Assembly: GCA_003586115.2 (NCBI GenBank)
Contig: QVOM02000034.1
Span: forward strand, 145,144,517-145,208,516
Source of the DNA: Salvator merianae
Lineage: Eukaryota; Chordata; Lepidosauria; Squamata; Teiidae
Length of the DNA: 64,000 nucleotides
Direction of reading: 5' to 3'
This document shows, piece after piece, positions 12,421-25,195 of the stretch (positions within the stretch are counted from its first letter, which is position 1; each line of letters starts with the position of its first letter). The translations under genes were made by a program, and so were the position numbers. The notes beneath the pieces are model-generated. The model made no database searches. It saw only the letters and a list, made by a program, of their open reading frames with translations, and was not told where the DNA came from.

Positions 12421-13475
12421 GAGACCTTGAAGAAAACCACAAGGGACTCTAAAATGAAACAAAGAGAGGTGAAGAAAGGCCCTAAGATTTTTTATTATGC
12501 TTGTCAGGATTGTTGGAACACAGAATCTAACATCTGGCAGGTACCACATGGTCTATTCATAACATTCAAAAGTTCTGAGTCTAATCTGGGGACTTTCATA
12601 TGACTTTATGGGTTTCAGTGTTCACCTCATTGTATAGATTATTTATGTTGGAAATTCCAATTGTCCTTTTCTCTACATATTATGCAGAATATGTTTCAAG
12701 AGGTATAACAGTTGCTTTGGGGACTCAAGATTTTCTAGGATCTATCAAAAAAGCAATTTTTATATATTAGTTTCCTACTCTAAGTTTGCCTATACGGTGA
12801 CTGGTAATTTAAGGGCACACAAACAAGTGAATCATAGCAGGAAAGCTTTCCTCTTTATTTTGCATTTTATTTCACTCCCACTTGACCTATTTCCTCTTGC
12901 AGCAGACTGTTTTAGCTGAGCTTGAGTTTGTGAGGCAGTAATATTTCTCACTGAATCAAAGTACCATCCTGGGAAAAGCTGGACAATATCAGAAAACCTA
13001 AGTTATCACTATTTAAAGGTGAAAGGAAGTGTTGAAGGATTTGTTGCCAGTAATGAAATAATAATAACATTCTACATAAAAAACTTTTCAGAGTTAGGGA
13101 TATACCTGGATTTTTTAAGACTTTATTTTTCTTTTATTCCAGCTTTTTTTTAACCATTTATCTCCATGTTCTCTATTTCAATCTGTATTGTGGAGGAATA
13201 TGAATTGTTTCTCTCACTAGCAAATTAAAATGATGTTTTTAGGCATCACTCATCACAAGGCAAAAATGGACTCTTTTTCATTGTGGTCCATGGATTGGAA
13301 GAGAGATAGAACAGAGGTGCAAATAGATAAAATCCCTCAATCTGACTCTGATATCCAGCAATCTGGGTATCTGGATTTTCTGGAAAAAAACAAACAAAAA
13401 CAAAGCTTGCCATGTGAATGGGGTGGGAAAGGAGTCAGCACACTAACTGATGGAGCATGGCAGCTTTCCTAGGCA
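12421..13475. other. No recognised gene
   Basis: AT-rich DNA without an identifiable coding or mobile feature. The 80-residue plus-strand frame at 13230-13472 has no recognisable domain. Confidence 0.5.
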
Positions 13476-13870
13476 GGACAATCTTTATTTTTTTAAGTTT
13501 TAAAATTTATAATAGATATATATATATATAAATTTGTACATTATTATATCTTCTCTACTTCATATCATATCTATACAGTCTATTGCATTGATTATCCATT
13601 TTCCCTTACTTCCCCCCTCCCTCCCTTCCTCCTGGGAGCTAGATGAGCCATTTGATACATTAGTTTTACCAATTTCATCCAATTGGGAGATCATTTTGAC
13701 AATTTCCTGTTGGGCCTTATCCCTCTTTCTCTGTTTTAAATATTTCATCACATCCTTCCCTATCAGCCAATCATATATTTGCAGCCAGATGAAAACTATC
13801 TGCGATTTTGGAACAGGGAATCTGTCTGGCATAAGCACAGCTACTGTATCCACATTTCACACTCTTTAAT
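13476..13870 (-). mobile_element. Putative LINE 3' end (L1-like)
   Basis: Read on the minus strand, a 97-codon frame (13853-13560) with a lysine- and glutamine-rich stretch (DVMKYLKQRKRDKAQQEIVK) ends in a stop. It is followed by an AT-rich trailer with TATATA and then AAAATAAAGATT near 13485, resembling a LINE C-terminus, 3' UTR, polyadenylation signal and tail. I cannot align it to a specific LINE, so this is an inference from layout. Confidence 0.35.
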
Positions 13871-14695
13871 GTGCATTTCCCTTTCATATGTGGACAGAGG
13901 AAACACTCAGGAAGAGACTTCAAAGGTGAGCTCCGTTCTATCCCACATGCATGTAACTGCAACCCAAACTGAAAACAAACTATACAGACTGAAATCTGAA
14001 TAGTGAAATTTCAAAGGCAAAGTGGGCATTGATGGCACCTGATTTTCTATACAGCAAATTACTTGATATGCTGGGCTGTGGCCTGATCCAGCAGGGTTCT
14101 GCTTATACAACAAGCACTATTTTTCTACTCAATGTGCTACTAATTCTTGAATTTGAAATTATAAAATTTCCTTTAGTAAAACCTTAGGACCTAATTTTCT
14201 GGACCAGATTTCAGGTGACTTTGAACTCCCATTTTACACTCATATGTCTCTAATGTCACTTAAGAGTGGAATGAGTGCTGTTTTGGGAGCTACAGGAAAT
14301 GGCCACAGAAGTAAGTTGTTTTGTGTGCCTCCCCAAACACGGCCATGCTACTCAGTTCAAAGAGGCAGAATGAGGTAGGTCCACACATGAAGCTATCTAG
14401 CAAGCTGTACCAAAGGAAGCTATATAATCTCATCTTGGAATGGGTATAAGGAACTAGCAGGCTAGGGAAATTTACTTTTCTGAACATTATTTTCAGATGC
14501 TTTTGTGTTAGAGGGACACTTCAAACACAATCTAAGATCAATTTCTGCAAGTAGCAAATTATGTTTCTGATATACAGCATTTATGTCCTAGTTATGCATT
14601 TAGAAATAAGTAACTAAACCCTCAAGCTGAGCTCTCCATGTAGTCTTCCACACAGCACTATAAAAGTGGTTTAAATGTTGCCTTCTTTCCAAAGG
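13871..14695. other. No recognised gene
   Basis: AT-rich sequence with only short unrelated open frames. Confidence 0.5.
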
Positions 14696-14766
14696 ATGTC
14701 AGGAAATTAACCCAGATCCATCTGCATGCAAAGCAGATACTTTACCATGGAGCAACAGTCTTTGCC
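14696..14766 (-). mobile_element. tRNA-Ala-like SINE head fragment
   Basis: On the minus strand this reads TGCTCCATGGTAAAGTATC, then TGCTTTGCATGCAGATGG and CTGGGTTAAT. This follows the pattern of SINE heads derived from tRNA-Ala(UGC): GGTAGAGCATCTGCTTTGCATGCAG followed by a B-box GGTTCAATCC. It is diverged and truncated, and too short and mutated to be a functional tRNA gene. Confidence 0.55.
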
Positions 14767-16835
14767 TAAACAATGTTAACATGTGTAGATAATACATGAA
14801 AAAGTAATCATACACGTGGTGGATTATGGTGCGTTCAGCCCTAAATGAGTGAAGTATGTTGCTTGCATGCTCTCTCTACCCACAGCACCACTAATGTCGA
14901 TGCTGGGGAACTTTCATTCCCAGCTGTTCATATTTTTGCATGGCTGTGCTTTGAAAATGCAGACTTGCCCCTGGGAGTGGGCCATTTCCTGCGCTGCTAA
15001 AATTACAGGCAGATAGTGAAGAACTTTCAGGCAAATCTTCATGGGCCTGTGAAGCCAAAGAGTGGGGAAAGTGCTGTCAGAGTGCTTTTTCCAACTTTAT
15101 GAGGAAAGCACTGCTGACATGACTTTACATCCCTCTGTGATGGGATGCTTACTCATTGAGTGTGGGAATGTATGATCCCTGCATCCTTTGAGCAATTCCA
15201 TAATGCCATTTTGGCATGATGCAAATCCTGCCTTTAACAATAGCACTCAATACATTTTTACCCTGCATTTACACAAGTTTTAATCCAGTTTTACTCCACA
15301 TTCAGAGTAAGAGAATACATCAGCAGAGCGACTAGTCATTTTCTTTCAATATTATCTAACTCAAAAGTAGATTTTTAGTTATATTACTGAAAGAAATCTG
15401 CTTGCCTCATTGCTGATATGTTCTCTCACACTGAAAGTGGACTGACACCAGATTAAAACTTAGGTGTGAACACAGCTTAATGGTTGCAAATAGTTCCCTA
15501 AGTGGACAGTTCGCCAGCAGTAACAACATGTATATGTGCATAAGTATAAGCATCTCTGTGTGTTTCTGTGTGAGAGAGAGATAGAGAGAGAGAACTGAAA
15601 GAAGAGGGGAATATTGTAGTTGTGGTACAGGAATATGAGAAGTTATCATTTTTAGGTTTGAGTTGACAAGCAGAAATAAAAATAGCATCCAAAGATGAAA
15701 GCGAGGGATGTAACTGTTAGGTCTGTGGATACTACCACCTAAAAATTTGATGATGAGGCTTGTGCACATTTCTCAAAGGAGTGCGTATCCAATTCCATTC
15801 TACTATGTGAGTTATAACAGCAGTCGCCTCTGAATTTGAATGTAGAAGTCCACCCTACTCCTTCTCACTGCAAAATTTGAACCTTTCATAGCCAAAGGAT
15901 TACTCCAATTATCTTAAGAAAAAGAAAGAAATGCTCCATTTTACAGAGTCACTAACCATTATCGGATACTGGAACACCTTAAAAAGACAAACTTTAAAGT
16001 ATCATTCATTGTATTTCTGGGCAATGCACAATTTCTAGCCAACTCTCTAAACGAAAATTATGTCTGTATTTCTTCTTTGCCATTTTCCATAGCCATTTCT
16101 CACTCCGCTTTACCTACAGCTTAGATAACATAGAACACTGCTGGGAAACAACTACATTTTAACTGCGTACTTTACAATGAAAAACTGTCAGACATTTTAA
16201 AAATATAGCAAAGAAATTAGGAGGAAGAGAATTGCATAAAGTGGAAAAGAAGCGAGAATGTGCAAAACATTGCAAGCACCTGAAAAAGTTGCTTGCTATT
16301 AAAATGCCAAGAGAAAAAACAAAAGTCTATCATCTGATCTACAAACTATTTGGGGGGTGGGATGGGGCTGAAGAGTAAAACAGAATTCAAAGAAAGACCT
16401 TTCCAAAGAACAATGGGCAGCAGCTGCAGCACTATCCTTTTGATTTTCCAAACAGGAAAGACAATGTGACCTGACTGAGAATGTAACTCAGCAATCGTAA
16501 GTCTGACCGATCCTATTTCAATAGAAGAGAAGTGAGCCCTGACTGGAAAGCACATCCGCCTAATCTCATTGAGAAAACAGAGAACAGAAGATCCAGCTGA
16601 GCTCTACCAGGCAATAAGCTTCTCTGTTCGATTTCAAAGAGCTACAAGTGGACCTCACAAAGAAAACAAAGCACAAAGAAAGAAAAACAAATCTCTACTT
16701 GCTTGTGAGTAGAACTGCAAAACAAAGGCTACAGAACATTGCCTCTTTGTTTATTGGTTACAGAATAATCCTCAAAGACATGCATAGAGATCAAGATCCA
16801 AAGCCGGATTTCTACTTTTTTTAAAGGTAGATTTG
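14767..16835. other. AT-rich DNA with no recognised gene
   Basis: A short GA-rich run lies at about 15571-15593. A 120-residue minus-strand frame (15769-15407) is of ordinary composition with no domain. Nothing else is identifiable. Confidence 0.5.
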
Positions 16836-16884
16836 TTTTCAGTAGCTTTCAAATCCGACATCATGGGTTAAAGGAGAGCTTTGA

Positions 16885-17158
16885 GGGCCTTTCCACATGG
16901 CACCAATTATCTTGTGCCACACTGGCCTGAAAATGCAACCAATTCTGCTTCTGCATACCTGGAGAAAGGGTGCCAGGCTCTTTGCCATGCTGCACTGGAC
17001 CAGTGGTTCATTTTCCATCCGCATGAGAACTTCTGGCCTGGTAGATCAGCCGGAAACACTGTGTGGACCACCTTAAAAAGATTCTTGCTTGTAGTGGGCT
17101 CTGATGCCATTTTTGCTCTGTAGCCCACTAAAATGCCTTACATGGTGTGGATGGAGCA
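16885..17158. repeat. Diverged TIR-type interspersed repeat
   Basis: GAGGGCCTTTCCACATGGCACC at the left and CTTACATGGTGTGGATGG at the right form a loose inverted pair, similar in style to the GGGCCTTTCTGCAC ends of family X. The 73-80 residue frames inside occur on both strands and look like chance. Borders and family are uncertain. Confidence 0.35.
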
Positions 17159-17684
17159 GTCTACTAAGCGAAGTAGCCTCTTGTTAGCCCAGTCTTTAGT
17201 ACGGACAAGGCATTCCAGAGGATCTGCTGGGTCAGTCTAACAGGTCAGTGCAGAAAAATAATCAAAGATGACACACATAAAAGAGTTTAGCCCCAATACT
17301 TTAATTATCCACACAGATTAGAAATTACAATTACTGATTAAATTTCTATCCTGTACTCCACGCAAAGACCCCCAGGTGAGTCACAGCAGCAGTAATTTGA
17401 AAGAGAGGAAATAGAATTTGCTAGACCTGCCAAACTTTGTGAATTTAGACATCAGTTCCTTCTTATGTTAGTTTCATTAGGAGATATAGTCTTTGGTTAA
17501 GGATTGTCTGCTTGCTGTTCATAATCTCTGCAAACAGAAAGGTGTGAAAATCTCAGCAAGTCCTTGCTGCATGTTAAAACATTGTCCTAAGCCACCTTCC
17601 TGCTGAATTAGAGCTCTCCCTCCTTAAAGTAGAGGCAGGGAGCATATAAGCACACACTCCGGGGCAAGTTTTTACTTATGTGGT
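17159..17684. other. No recognised gene
   Basis: Ordinary AT-rich sequence, no feature recognised. Confidence 0.5.
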
Positions 17685-18127
17685 AGTGAACATCCAGACG
17701 CTCACTACCACAGTGCATCTGCATTTTGCAGAGCACAAGTGTTTGGGAGCACCTGCATACACTCTCAAAGGCTACTAGCTGTGGACAACTAAATCATTGT
17801 CCACAGCTGTATCCGGAGCAGCTGGACTGCTCCCAGTATGCAGTGCTTGTACCTACTTCTGGGTGCAAATGCTGCAGGTCACAGCATGTCATGGTTGAGG
17901 TTGTGCTGGGCAGTCACGTACCACATCCCCAGTTGCCATGGCAGTAGTTGGATGTTTCTGTGGCCACTGTCATGGCAGGCAGACAGGCATTCACACTGCA
18001 AGTACTGGAAGCCTGGTTCCCAGCTGTTCCAGCTGTCACAGTGTGGATAGCCGCCACACTGCAGGACTTTTCCAGCTTAGAACGGTATGATTCTACCATT
18101 CTAAGCTGGAAAGCATGAACAGACCCC
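17685..18127. repeat. Family Y repeat with two hairpins
   Basis: Contains the family Y landmarks: GCATCTGCATTTTGCAGAG, a perfect 10-bp hairpin (17779-17788 with 17797-17806), GGAGCAGCTGGACTGCTCCC, and a right end ATGAACAGACCCC. A second hairpin, 18069-18086 with 18095-18112 (18 bp, one mismatch), sits just inside the right end. No target-site duplication was recognised and no protein is encoded. Confidence 0.55.
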
Positions 18128-18858
18128 GAGACTGGGAGCTCTTCTTGCTGCCCTGGAGTTTCAAATATGATCAGTCTTTCTCCCTCTTGTAAGTTAGGTT
18201 TCTAGCTCATATCTTTTTCTATTTAATAGATTTCTAATTCTGACCTCTTGCGTTTTTAGCTTTGATTTGTTTATTTCTGTAGGGAAAAATTCCCAGTTTT
18301 ACTTTGGCTGCTGAAAGGATAGGACCAGCTCTTATAGCTAGGGAACAGTTTAATTGGCTCATTGGTGGATTTGTGTTAACCTAGTTTGAAAAGAAAAGGC
18401 TGGGTTGCTTTACAAGTGGAACATTGAAAAATCAGCCTCTGATTATAAACCAACAGAATCACTTCTATCCTAACTGCAAATAAAGCAATGGTTGACAAAT
18501 TCTTTTTTTAGTTCATCTGTGTTATTCTTTACATAACATGATCCCAGTTATATTAATTTAACTCCAGAGGTGAACAATGTAATTGTGGTGTTGATTTAAG
18601 TGTATTAGTTCTTTCATAAAAATCTGAGGAACCAGTTCTAACATTAAAATCTTCATATACTGTATAATATATGTGGAATTTCTAAAACCCTTCCAATTGC
18701 TTCAATCTTATTCTTTAGATCTACTAAGATATACAGGTTCTGGGGAGATATAATCATTTACATAAAAGAGAAATCCAGGCAATAAACCTTGCATTTGAAG
18801 AACTATCTGAAAACCCCTATTATCAGTGTGAGATAGTGGACAGCAGAATGCCTTAAGA
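18128..18858. other. AT-rich DNA with no recognised gene
   Basis: Nothing recognised. Positions 18851-18858 (CCTTAAGA) are the left copy of the target duplication of the next element. Confidence 0.5.
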
Positions 18859-19102
18859 CAGCGGCATAGCTAACTTTTTGCCACCCGGGGCCATGTGGCG
18901 GCAGAGGAGCGTGAGCAAGGGCACCCTGCCCTGCAGCCTCCTACCTCTGCCGCCGCCACATGGACTGGTGCCACGCTGTCTGGCGTGCTCACTCTCCGGC
19001 GCGCCGGGTGGGCAGAGAAAAACCTGGTTGCATGGTCTGCCTGGGACAACATGCCGCCCGGGGCACCCTGCCCCCCCGCTCCCCCAGCTTCCTATGCCAC
19101 TG
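18859..19102. mobile_element. Small GC-rich hAT element, F2 (244 bp)
   Basis: The ends are CAGCGGCATAGCTAAC and CTTCCTATGCCACTG, inverted relatives of the CAGTGGCGTAGCTA terminus. An exact 8-bp duplication CCTTAAGA lies on both sides (18851-18858 and 19103-19110). The interior is GC-rich and gives artefactual open frames on both strands, with no transposase. It belongs with the larger element at 51330-51761. Confidence 0.88.
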
Positions 19103-19110
19103 CCTTAAGA

Positions 19111-21155
19111 TCAGCTGAAACCAAAATGGCCTGTGGCCCCACTACTAGCAATTATTTCTTCATATTGGTTATATCAGAACCCAAAATTGCATTCAGTTTC
19201 AGAAGGCATGAAAGGACAATTTGGTAGGCCAGCATGTACATCTTCAGAAAGTTGACTATAAAGAAAGTAAACAAGAATCTAAAGCTTTTGACCATGGATC
19301 TCTAAGGCCATTAACATTACTATCAACTGGTCTAGTTTGCATTTTATAGGAACTTGCATTAAATAGAAGTACAACTTAATTATATTCAAACTTCCAAGAA
19401 ATATTATTTCAAACTGCACTTCCCGTTGGTTTTTATATAGATAAAAAACCACAAGGCAGTGTATTGTGTATTTCAGGACCTATTTTAATTAATATATTCA
19501 ATAACTCAAATTGTTTAATTTTTATTATATTGATTATTATTATTTTATATATATATAGATATAAACATCTTTGCACAGGGACCATGATCATCTTCTCTGT
19601 TATCATTCCAATTTTAATATATGTGCTGCACAAGAAGCGAGCACAAGAAGACCTGTGTCCTTTAGGTGACTATAGAAGACTAATTTTTTACCCAAACTTT
19701 TCTGTGTGAATGTCTTAATCCCACCCACTTTTTAATTATTGTTATGAAGATTTGCATACACTGTAATCATGTTCATAAATAAGATGTATTCTCTGTCAAG
19801 AAGTTTTATAAGAAGTGGCATCACAAAATTTTAAATGAAATACCAAATAGTTTCTGCATATCTATCTTTATTTTTAAGATAGAAGGAAGAATTTGCCACT
19901 TTAAAAGAGGGAGAAGAGAATCAGTGACTGGACATTAAGTAGGAAGTTTGAGTATATTTTTCCAATCTTACAGTTCCATGGACTTTCCTAAACCTTTTAT
20001 TGTATTTGTTGACCTGTTGGTGCTCCTGTAATAGTGTAAAAGGTTACAAAATGGCTGCCACGAGTCTGTAAAAAATGCTGCTCATGTCTGGGCCATATTG
20101 GCTTATGGGAAGAAGAATGTCCAATCTAAAATGTAGGGTGGCATGTTTAAACTTCAAGCTAAGGCAGAAAATGAAGGGAAACAACTTTAAGCAAGGTTCA
20201 TTTGAAATAAATAATCCAGCTTCAGTTCTTTGACTCTCCCCCACATGTGTTCCAGTTCTTTCATGGCACCAGAAAAAATAATGGTGGGAGCATGAGAACC
20301 CAAGAGATACCAGCTTGCACAAATATTGGAAACTTTCCTAACTGTGTTATATGGAGGTGGTGGTGACTGAGGAACAACCACTACAAATAAAATACCAGAA
20401 TAATTTCCTTCCCCTCCCCCCCAAAAAATGTACCCCAGTACAGAACAATCTTCAGTTCAGGAAAGACCCACAAGGCTCTGAAGAGATTTTTCATTAGTAC
20501 ATAACACTGGAACAGAATAAGAAAGACAGACCACAAGATGTCATGTATTGACAAAGCCAATGGATGCAGCACATTCATTTTATGCTATGAATCAATAGAT
20601 ATTCAGGAAAGCAGTTGCAAATTTTCTTAACAATATTGTTACGAGAAAATACTGATTCCATGGTATTCTATAAGAAAAATGCATAAAATAATTAATATTA
20701 GTGTACCGCAATTATATCTATTTAAAAATGATGTTTACTTAATTAAAATAGATTTTTCTATCAGTTTTTTTCTAGATATACTGTAACTATAAAGACCTTT
20801 TAGCTTTGCAAAGGAAAGATAGAATTTCTAATATGAAATATTTAACTCCTTTCCCTCATTCTATGGTTGTATGCACATGGGTGACAAAAAAGCACCTGGT
20901 AGAGGCCAAAAGAGTGTACACCCCATCATTGTTCCTGGGCATGCAGGATTCTTATCAGGCTGATTAAGGACTAGCAAGCTCCTTCAGAAAAGTCCTTCCA
21001 CCAGAGCAGGAAAAAGGACTCTGATGGTGCTCATTTCTGCAAATGTTGTAGACAGCCAGCAGCTGCACAAGCAGCTTACCGGTGCCATGATCTGTGTAGA
21101 CTGTTTTCATTACAGTGAAAATGGTCAACAAATCCTGAAGCTTAAGCACAAATAA
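19111..21155. other. AT-rich DNA with no recognised gene
   Basis: Includes a TATATATATAGATATA run near 19545-19562. The overlapping 81- and 66-residue frames at 19433-19709 are opposite strands of one AT-rich tract. No coding feature was recognised. Confidence 0.5.
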
Positions 21156-21368
21156 TTTGGCCATATAATGAGAAGACAGGAGTCATTAGAAAAGACCCTG
21201 ATGCTGGGAAAGAATGAAGGCAAAAAGAGAAGGGGACTGCAGAGGATGAGATGGATATGTGCAAAGAACATGAGCTCGGGCAAACTTTTGGAAGCATAGA
21301 AGGACAAGGGGGGTTGGCATGCTGTGGTCCATGGGCTCACAAAGAGTCAGATACAATTGAACAACTAG
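21156..21368 (+). pseudogene. RTE/BovB-type LINE ORF fragment
   Basis: One plus-strand frame reads FGHIMRRQESLEKTLMLGKN, continues with KKRRGLQRMRWI, and after one internal stop goes on with GWHAVVHGLTKSQIQLNN to a terminal stop at 21366-21368. This is the pattern of the C-terminal end of the RTE-clade BovB ORF (EKTLMLGK..GRRRRG.QRMRW...AWHAAVHGV.KSQT.L). About 70 codons remain, with an in-frame TAG after KLLEA. The fragment is old and non-functional. BovB is abundant in squamates and ruminants and is a known case of horizontal spread. Confidence 0.8.
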
Positions 21369-23439
21369 CACAACAGCTCCCTCCCCATGTCAACACCAGA
21401 TAGAGATTTTGACTTGTGAGAGCAATAATAAGCAAGCTAAGCAGATTAGACTCAGGTTGTGTCTCCACTTGCCCCTTGCAGGGCACCCTTGTCATTCCAA
21501 GAAGGCATCTGCTGCTGCTCTGTCTCAATTTTTTTGGTGACAGCTGGCATCTCATGGTGACTGTGCAAGTCCCTTTGCCAGCATGATGCCTGACAGAGGT
21601 GTCTTCTGTGCAGTTGCTTTTTCATGCCTTGCACAGAGGAGCTGCAGAAAATGGCACTTCTGTGCTCTGAAATGGAAAGCAATGCAGATAGGGACACTTC
21701 CCCCATTTTCCCAAAATGAAGTTGCCTCCACCAGAAGTGGAGGTGCAACCTCTGTACAGGTTGGGCTTCGTTAATTCTCACTGTAGGCTATACTGAAAGG
21801 TTGCTAATATTTTTTATAAATTATGCATTTGTCCATACAGTTACCAGAAACCTGACTTTTTCTTCTTTTTTTTTACTATTAGTAATTTTTTGTTACTTTT
21901 TAAAACACATGGACTGGAATGAAATTTGGCATTATTATAGTCTCAGAGAGCAAGTAAGTATCCTTACCATTAACATGATAATGTTAAAAATTGGAAATAC
22001 AATGTTTTGTTTGGTTTTAAGGAGGAATGATATGGTCAAATGCAAGCTAAATAGGGGAGTACATAATAGACACCATTTCAGAAATCGTCATTAGTACAAG
22101 AGAACAAAAGCACAACAGAATAAACAGAATCGATTGATTCTGAGCTACCTCAACTTACAAACCATACCCTTTCTTTTAAATCCTACAGCATCTTGAAGAT
22201 CTCACAGTGTTTGGTTTTGAAGTATGCCAAGGAATACATTTGAGGAAGAAAAATCTTTTTTTTTTTCCTGTCACAGTTCCATTGATTTATGACCAATTTT
22301 GGACTAAAATCAATGAAAGAAGAACAGTAATATAACTATTGTTAGAATGAAGTGAAAGACGAACAGTTTTGTTATGCAGCAGGTCTAAAGAATTCAAACA
22401 TTGACAATAAAATACTGATCTGAGATTCTAATCAGACTGCTTTAATAACTTTGATGACTTTCTACAATGATCAGCATTAAAATATTTTCTTCTGAAGTAA
22501 TTAACAGGTTTTTCGTGCATAATCTAATTCAGTAGCATGTTTCAACATATCAACTGAAGACTATCTGAGCTAGTTGTTACACTGAAACGTAGAATAACAC
22601 ATAAAATAATTACTTTGGTCACCAAAGAAAATGAAATTTCCCATCTCAATTGATCTCTGCAACTTAATTATTAGAACACTGTTAATGTATGCTTACAATT
22701 GGTTTTAATAAATCATAAAGTTATTTTTGGAGTTGAGAAATTTAAACAGATTGTAGACCATGGTCTAGTTCTACATGGACAAACAAAAAATCCCCAGATT
22801 ATGCTATGGGTTTGTATTTCACCCACTACCCATGTCTCAAAGAATGTAGCTCATGCATAAGATTACTTCTGAGAGAAAAATCAGCAACCATTTCTTCTGA
22901 TAGGCAAGCAGTTCAAATTAGTAACAATAAGCTTAATGCCCACTTACAGGTGCTTCCTTGGCTTCACTGTGTCCTGCCTTGGTCTACCTTGCTTCACTAC
23001 TAGGCTGGGCCTGGTCAGGCCCTGGTAGTTTGAAGGAGACACTGAATGTACAGGTGAGCTGCTCCATTTGTTTCTTTCCTCAATGCCAGGCTGTTCTAGA
23101 AGGTGACTTAGGCCTTGGCATGTATGGTAGCAGAAGGATTGTGCTACACCTTGCCCATCAGGAAGTGGACCCTTGTTATCTTTTCGGGGTATAGGGTGAG
23201 GTGTACTTCCTGATTGTACCTTGAACACCTACAAGAACACCCACGTGTGCTGTACTGCCTGCCATGACTACCAATACCATCTTGCTGGACAGTAATTTAC
23301 ACATTGCTCTGCTTTGGCCAAGGCAGGATGGCGATACTATCAGGGATGTGGTGGCGGGGGGGTGATGATTTTTTTTCCACCCCTCATATTCAGCCATGCA
23401 GAGAAAGCCTGGGTGTAGGTAACTTCAATACAATGTTCA
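21369..23439. other. No recognised gene
   Basis: AT-rich sequence. About 22930-23300 has higher GC and resembles decayed TIR repeats but without clear ends. No domain is recognisable in any frame. Confidence 0.45.
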
Positions 23440-23878
23440 GCATTGTACAGAGAAGATCACAGAAGTTCAGATTGCCTCCAGACATCTCTTCTTTCGCCTA
23501 CTTCTGGAATTATCATTTATTGTCCAGTCAGCAGGGCAACAGTGCAAGACAAGCACAAGCACTTACCTGTCTGGACCCTTGTTCTCACATTGACATGACA
23601 CATAAGTCTGGGTGTTTTGACTATGCAAAATATCCAGAAGTACACAATCCCTGCCTCCACAATTTTTGGATTGGTTTGGTCCCACACATGCATAGTGGCC
23701 ATTCCCAAGATGGTGGATCATGCGAGATTGATAGGTAAAACACGGGATGGGAGTTGATTTTCCTGCAATAACATTGTTGCAGGATGGATATGTGTGGCAA
23801 TCCTAAGATACTGCCAGGATAAGCCCAGGTTTCAAAACCTGTCTGGATGCAACCTCATTCAACCCAGCATGGACTCAG
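23440..23878. repeat. Family Q repeat copy
   Basis: Shares an ordered set of motifs with 34075-34532: GTGGCCATTCCCAAGAT, GATTTTCCTGCAATAAC, GTTGCAGGATG, and a right end TTTCAAAACCTGTCTGGATG. The right end matches the inverted form of the left end at 40785. Non-coding, diverged, no duplication recognised. Confidence 0.5.
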
Positions 23879-24959
23879 GACACTTTTTCTTATTTCCTGA
23901 GTAGACCAGTGAAATTGGACTAGGGAAAAGTGAAATTTCTCTCTGTCTCTTGCCAGAAAACCCTACGATGATCTGCATGCAAAATGGTTTGTTTTAGATA
24001 TTAGGGAATAAGATAGGCTTAAGAGGGAGAACCATGATGTGAAAGAATTATCTCATTGCACCATGCACCTTGATGTGCACCTCTCTATATCCCCTTGCCC
24101 TTGGCAACATTATGCACAGATGCCGTGTGTGCAAGGTTATGAGGAAGAGACTCTGGGTCAATGGCAGAGCATGCAATATCGAGTACAATTCCTGGCATCT
24201 TCATACTGGATTCGGGACATTGGAAAGACACTATCAGATGAGAATGGGGGTTTAAAGTGCCTTCTGGGTAACAAAGGATGGAGCAGTCAAGTTACTCCAG
24301 CCCTGAACTATGCTAGCGCTCAAGTAACATGCCCTTATGTCAGGCCACTTAGTACTACTCTGAGTGTGGGTTATTAGGGGAATTCACATTTTCCCCCTGT
24401 GGATGGATGGGGGGAGGGGACGAGGGGACTCCATGGCCAAAATCTCTCCCCAGATAATGCACAGGGAAATGGAATTGCAAGACACTTCCAGCTGCAGTTC
24501 TGATTCTAGCACATGATTCTGGCAAGGCTTTTGCTGCTGTGAATGGCAGTTCTGCCTGCAGTAGCATTCTCTTTGCTGCTATGGGATTTCAGTTGCGTAA
24601 CTCGGCTTTGTTGGTCCTGTGGTTGCTCTCATACCTCCTGCCCTAAGGTGAGAGGAAATGTGGATGCTGTCTTAGGAAAATGTGGATGTCTTTCACACTT
24701 ACCTTGCCATGATCCTGATCAGTGATGCAGACCTAGTGACACCTTCTGTCCTGGATCATGGCAAGGCTTGTACTGAAACAGAACAGCCTGCACAGTAATG
24801 GCTATTAAAGCTCAGCCCCTATATTGGTCTTGAAGCTGCATGAGTTTCTGAGCTGACCTCTGATGGCTAGGAATGCACCATTTAGGTAGTACACTTTGCT
24901 CCACCAACAAAAGGGATCCCCTGGTAGTCCAGCATATGAAGGCAAGCACTGTCTGCATG
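23879..24959. other. Mixed-composition DNA, no recognised gene
   Basis: Contains scattered motifs seen in the window's TIR repeats (for example CACTTACCTTGCCATGATCC near 24697) but no definable element. Frames of 60-112 residues here are unrelated to any family I know. Confidence 0.4.
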
Positions 24960-25195
24960 CCTCCATGATCCAGACTTACCTACACTAGTATGCCAATAGT
25001 CCTCAATGTCAAGCACTACCAGTGATCCATATCAGGATTCTTCTGATCTGGATTATGCTCCATTTTGTGCAAATGGACCATACTAGTGGTGGGCAGGGCC
25101 TCTCTAATCCATACCAGTATGCAAACAAAATAAACCCTCAAGACAACTATGGAGGCATTTATTCTAGATTGCCAGCAAGTGTAAAAAGGCCCTTA
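24960..25195. repeat. Family X repeat fragment
   Basis: Carries GATCTGGATTATGCTCC, CATACTAGTGGTGGGCAGGG, CTCTCTAATCC and a right end GTGTAAAAAGGCCC, as in other family X copies at 12.3 kb, 27.2 kb and 44.3 kb. Non-coding and diverged. Confidence 0.4.
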
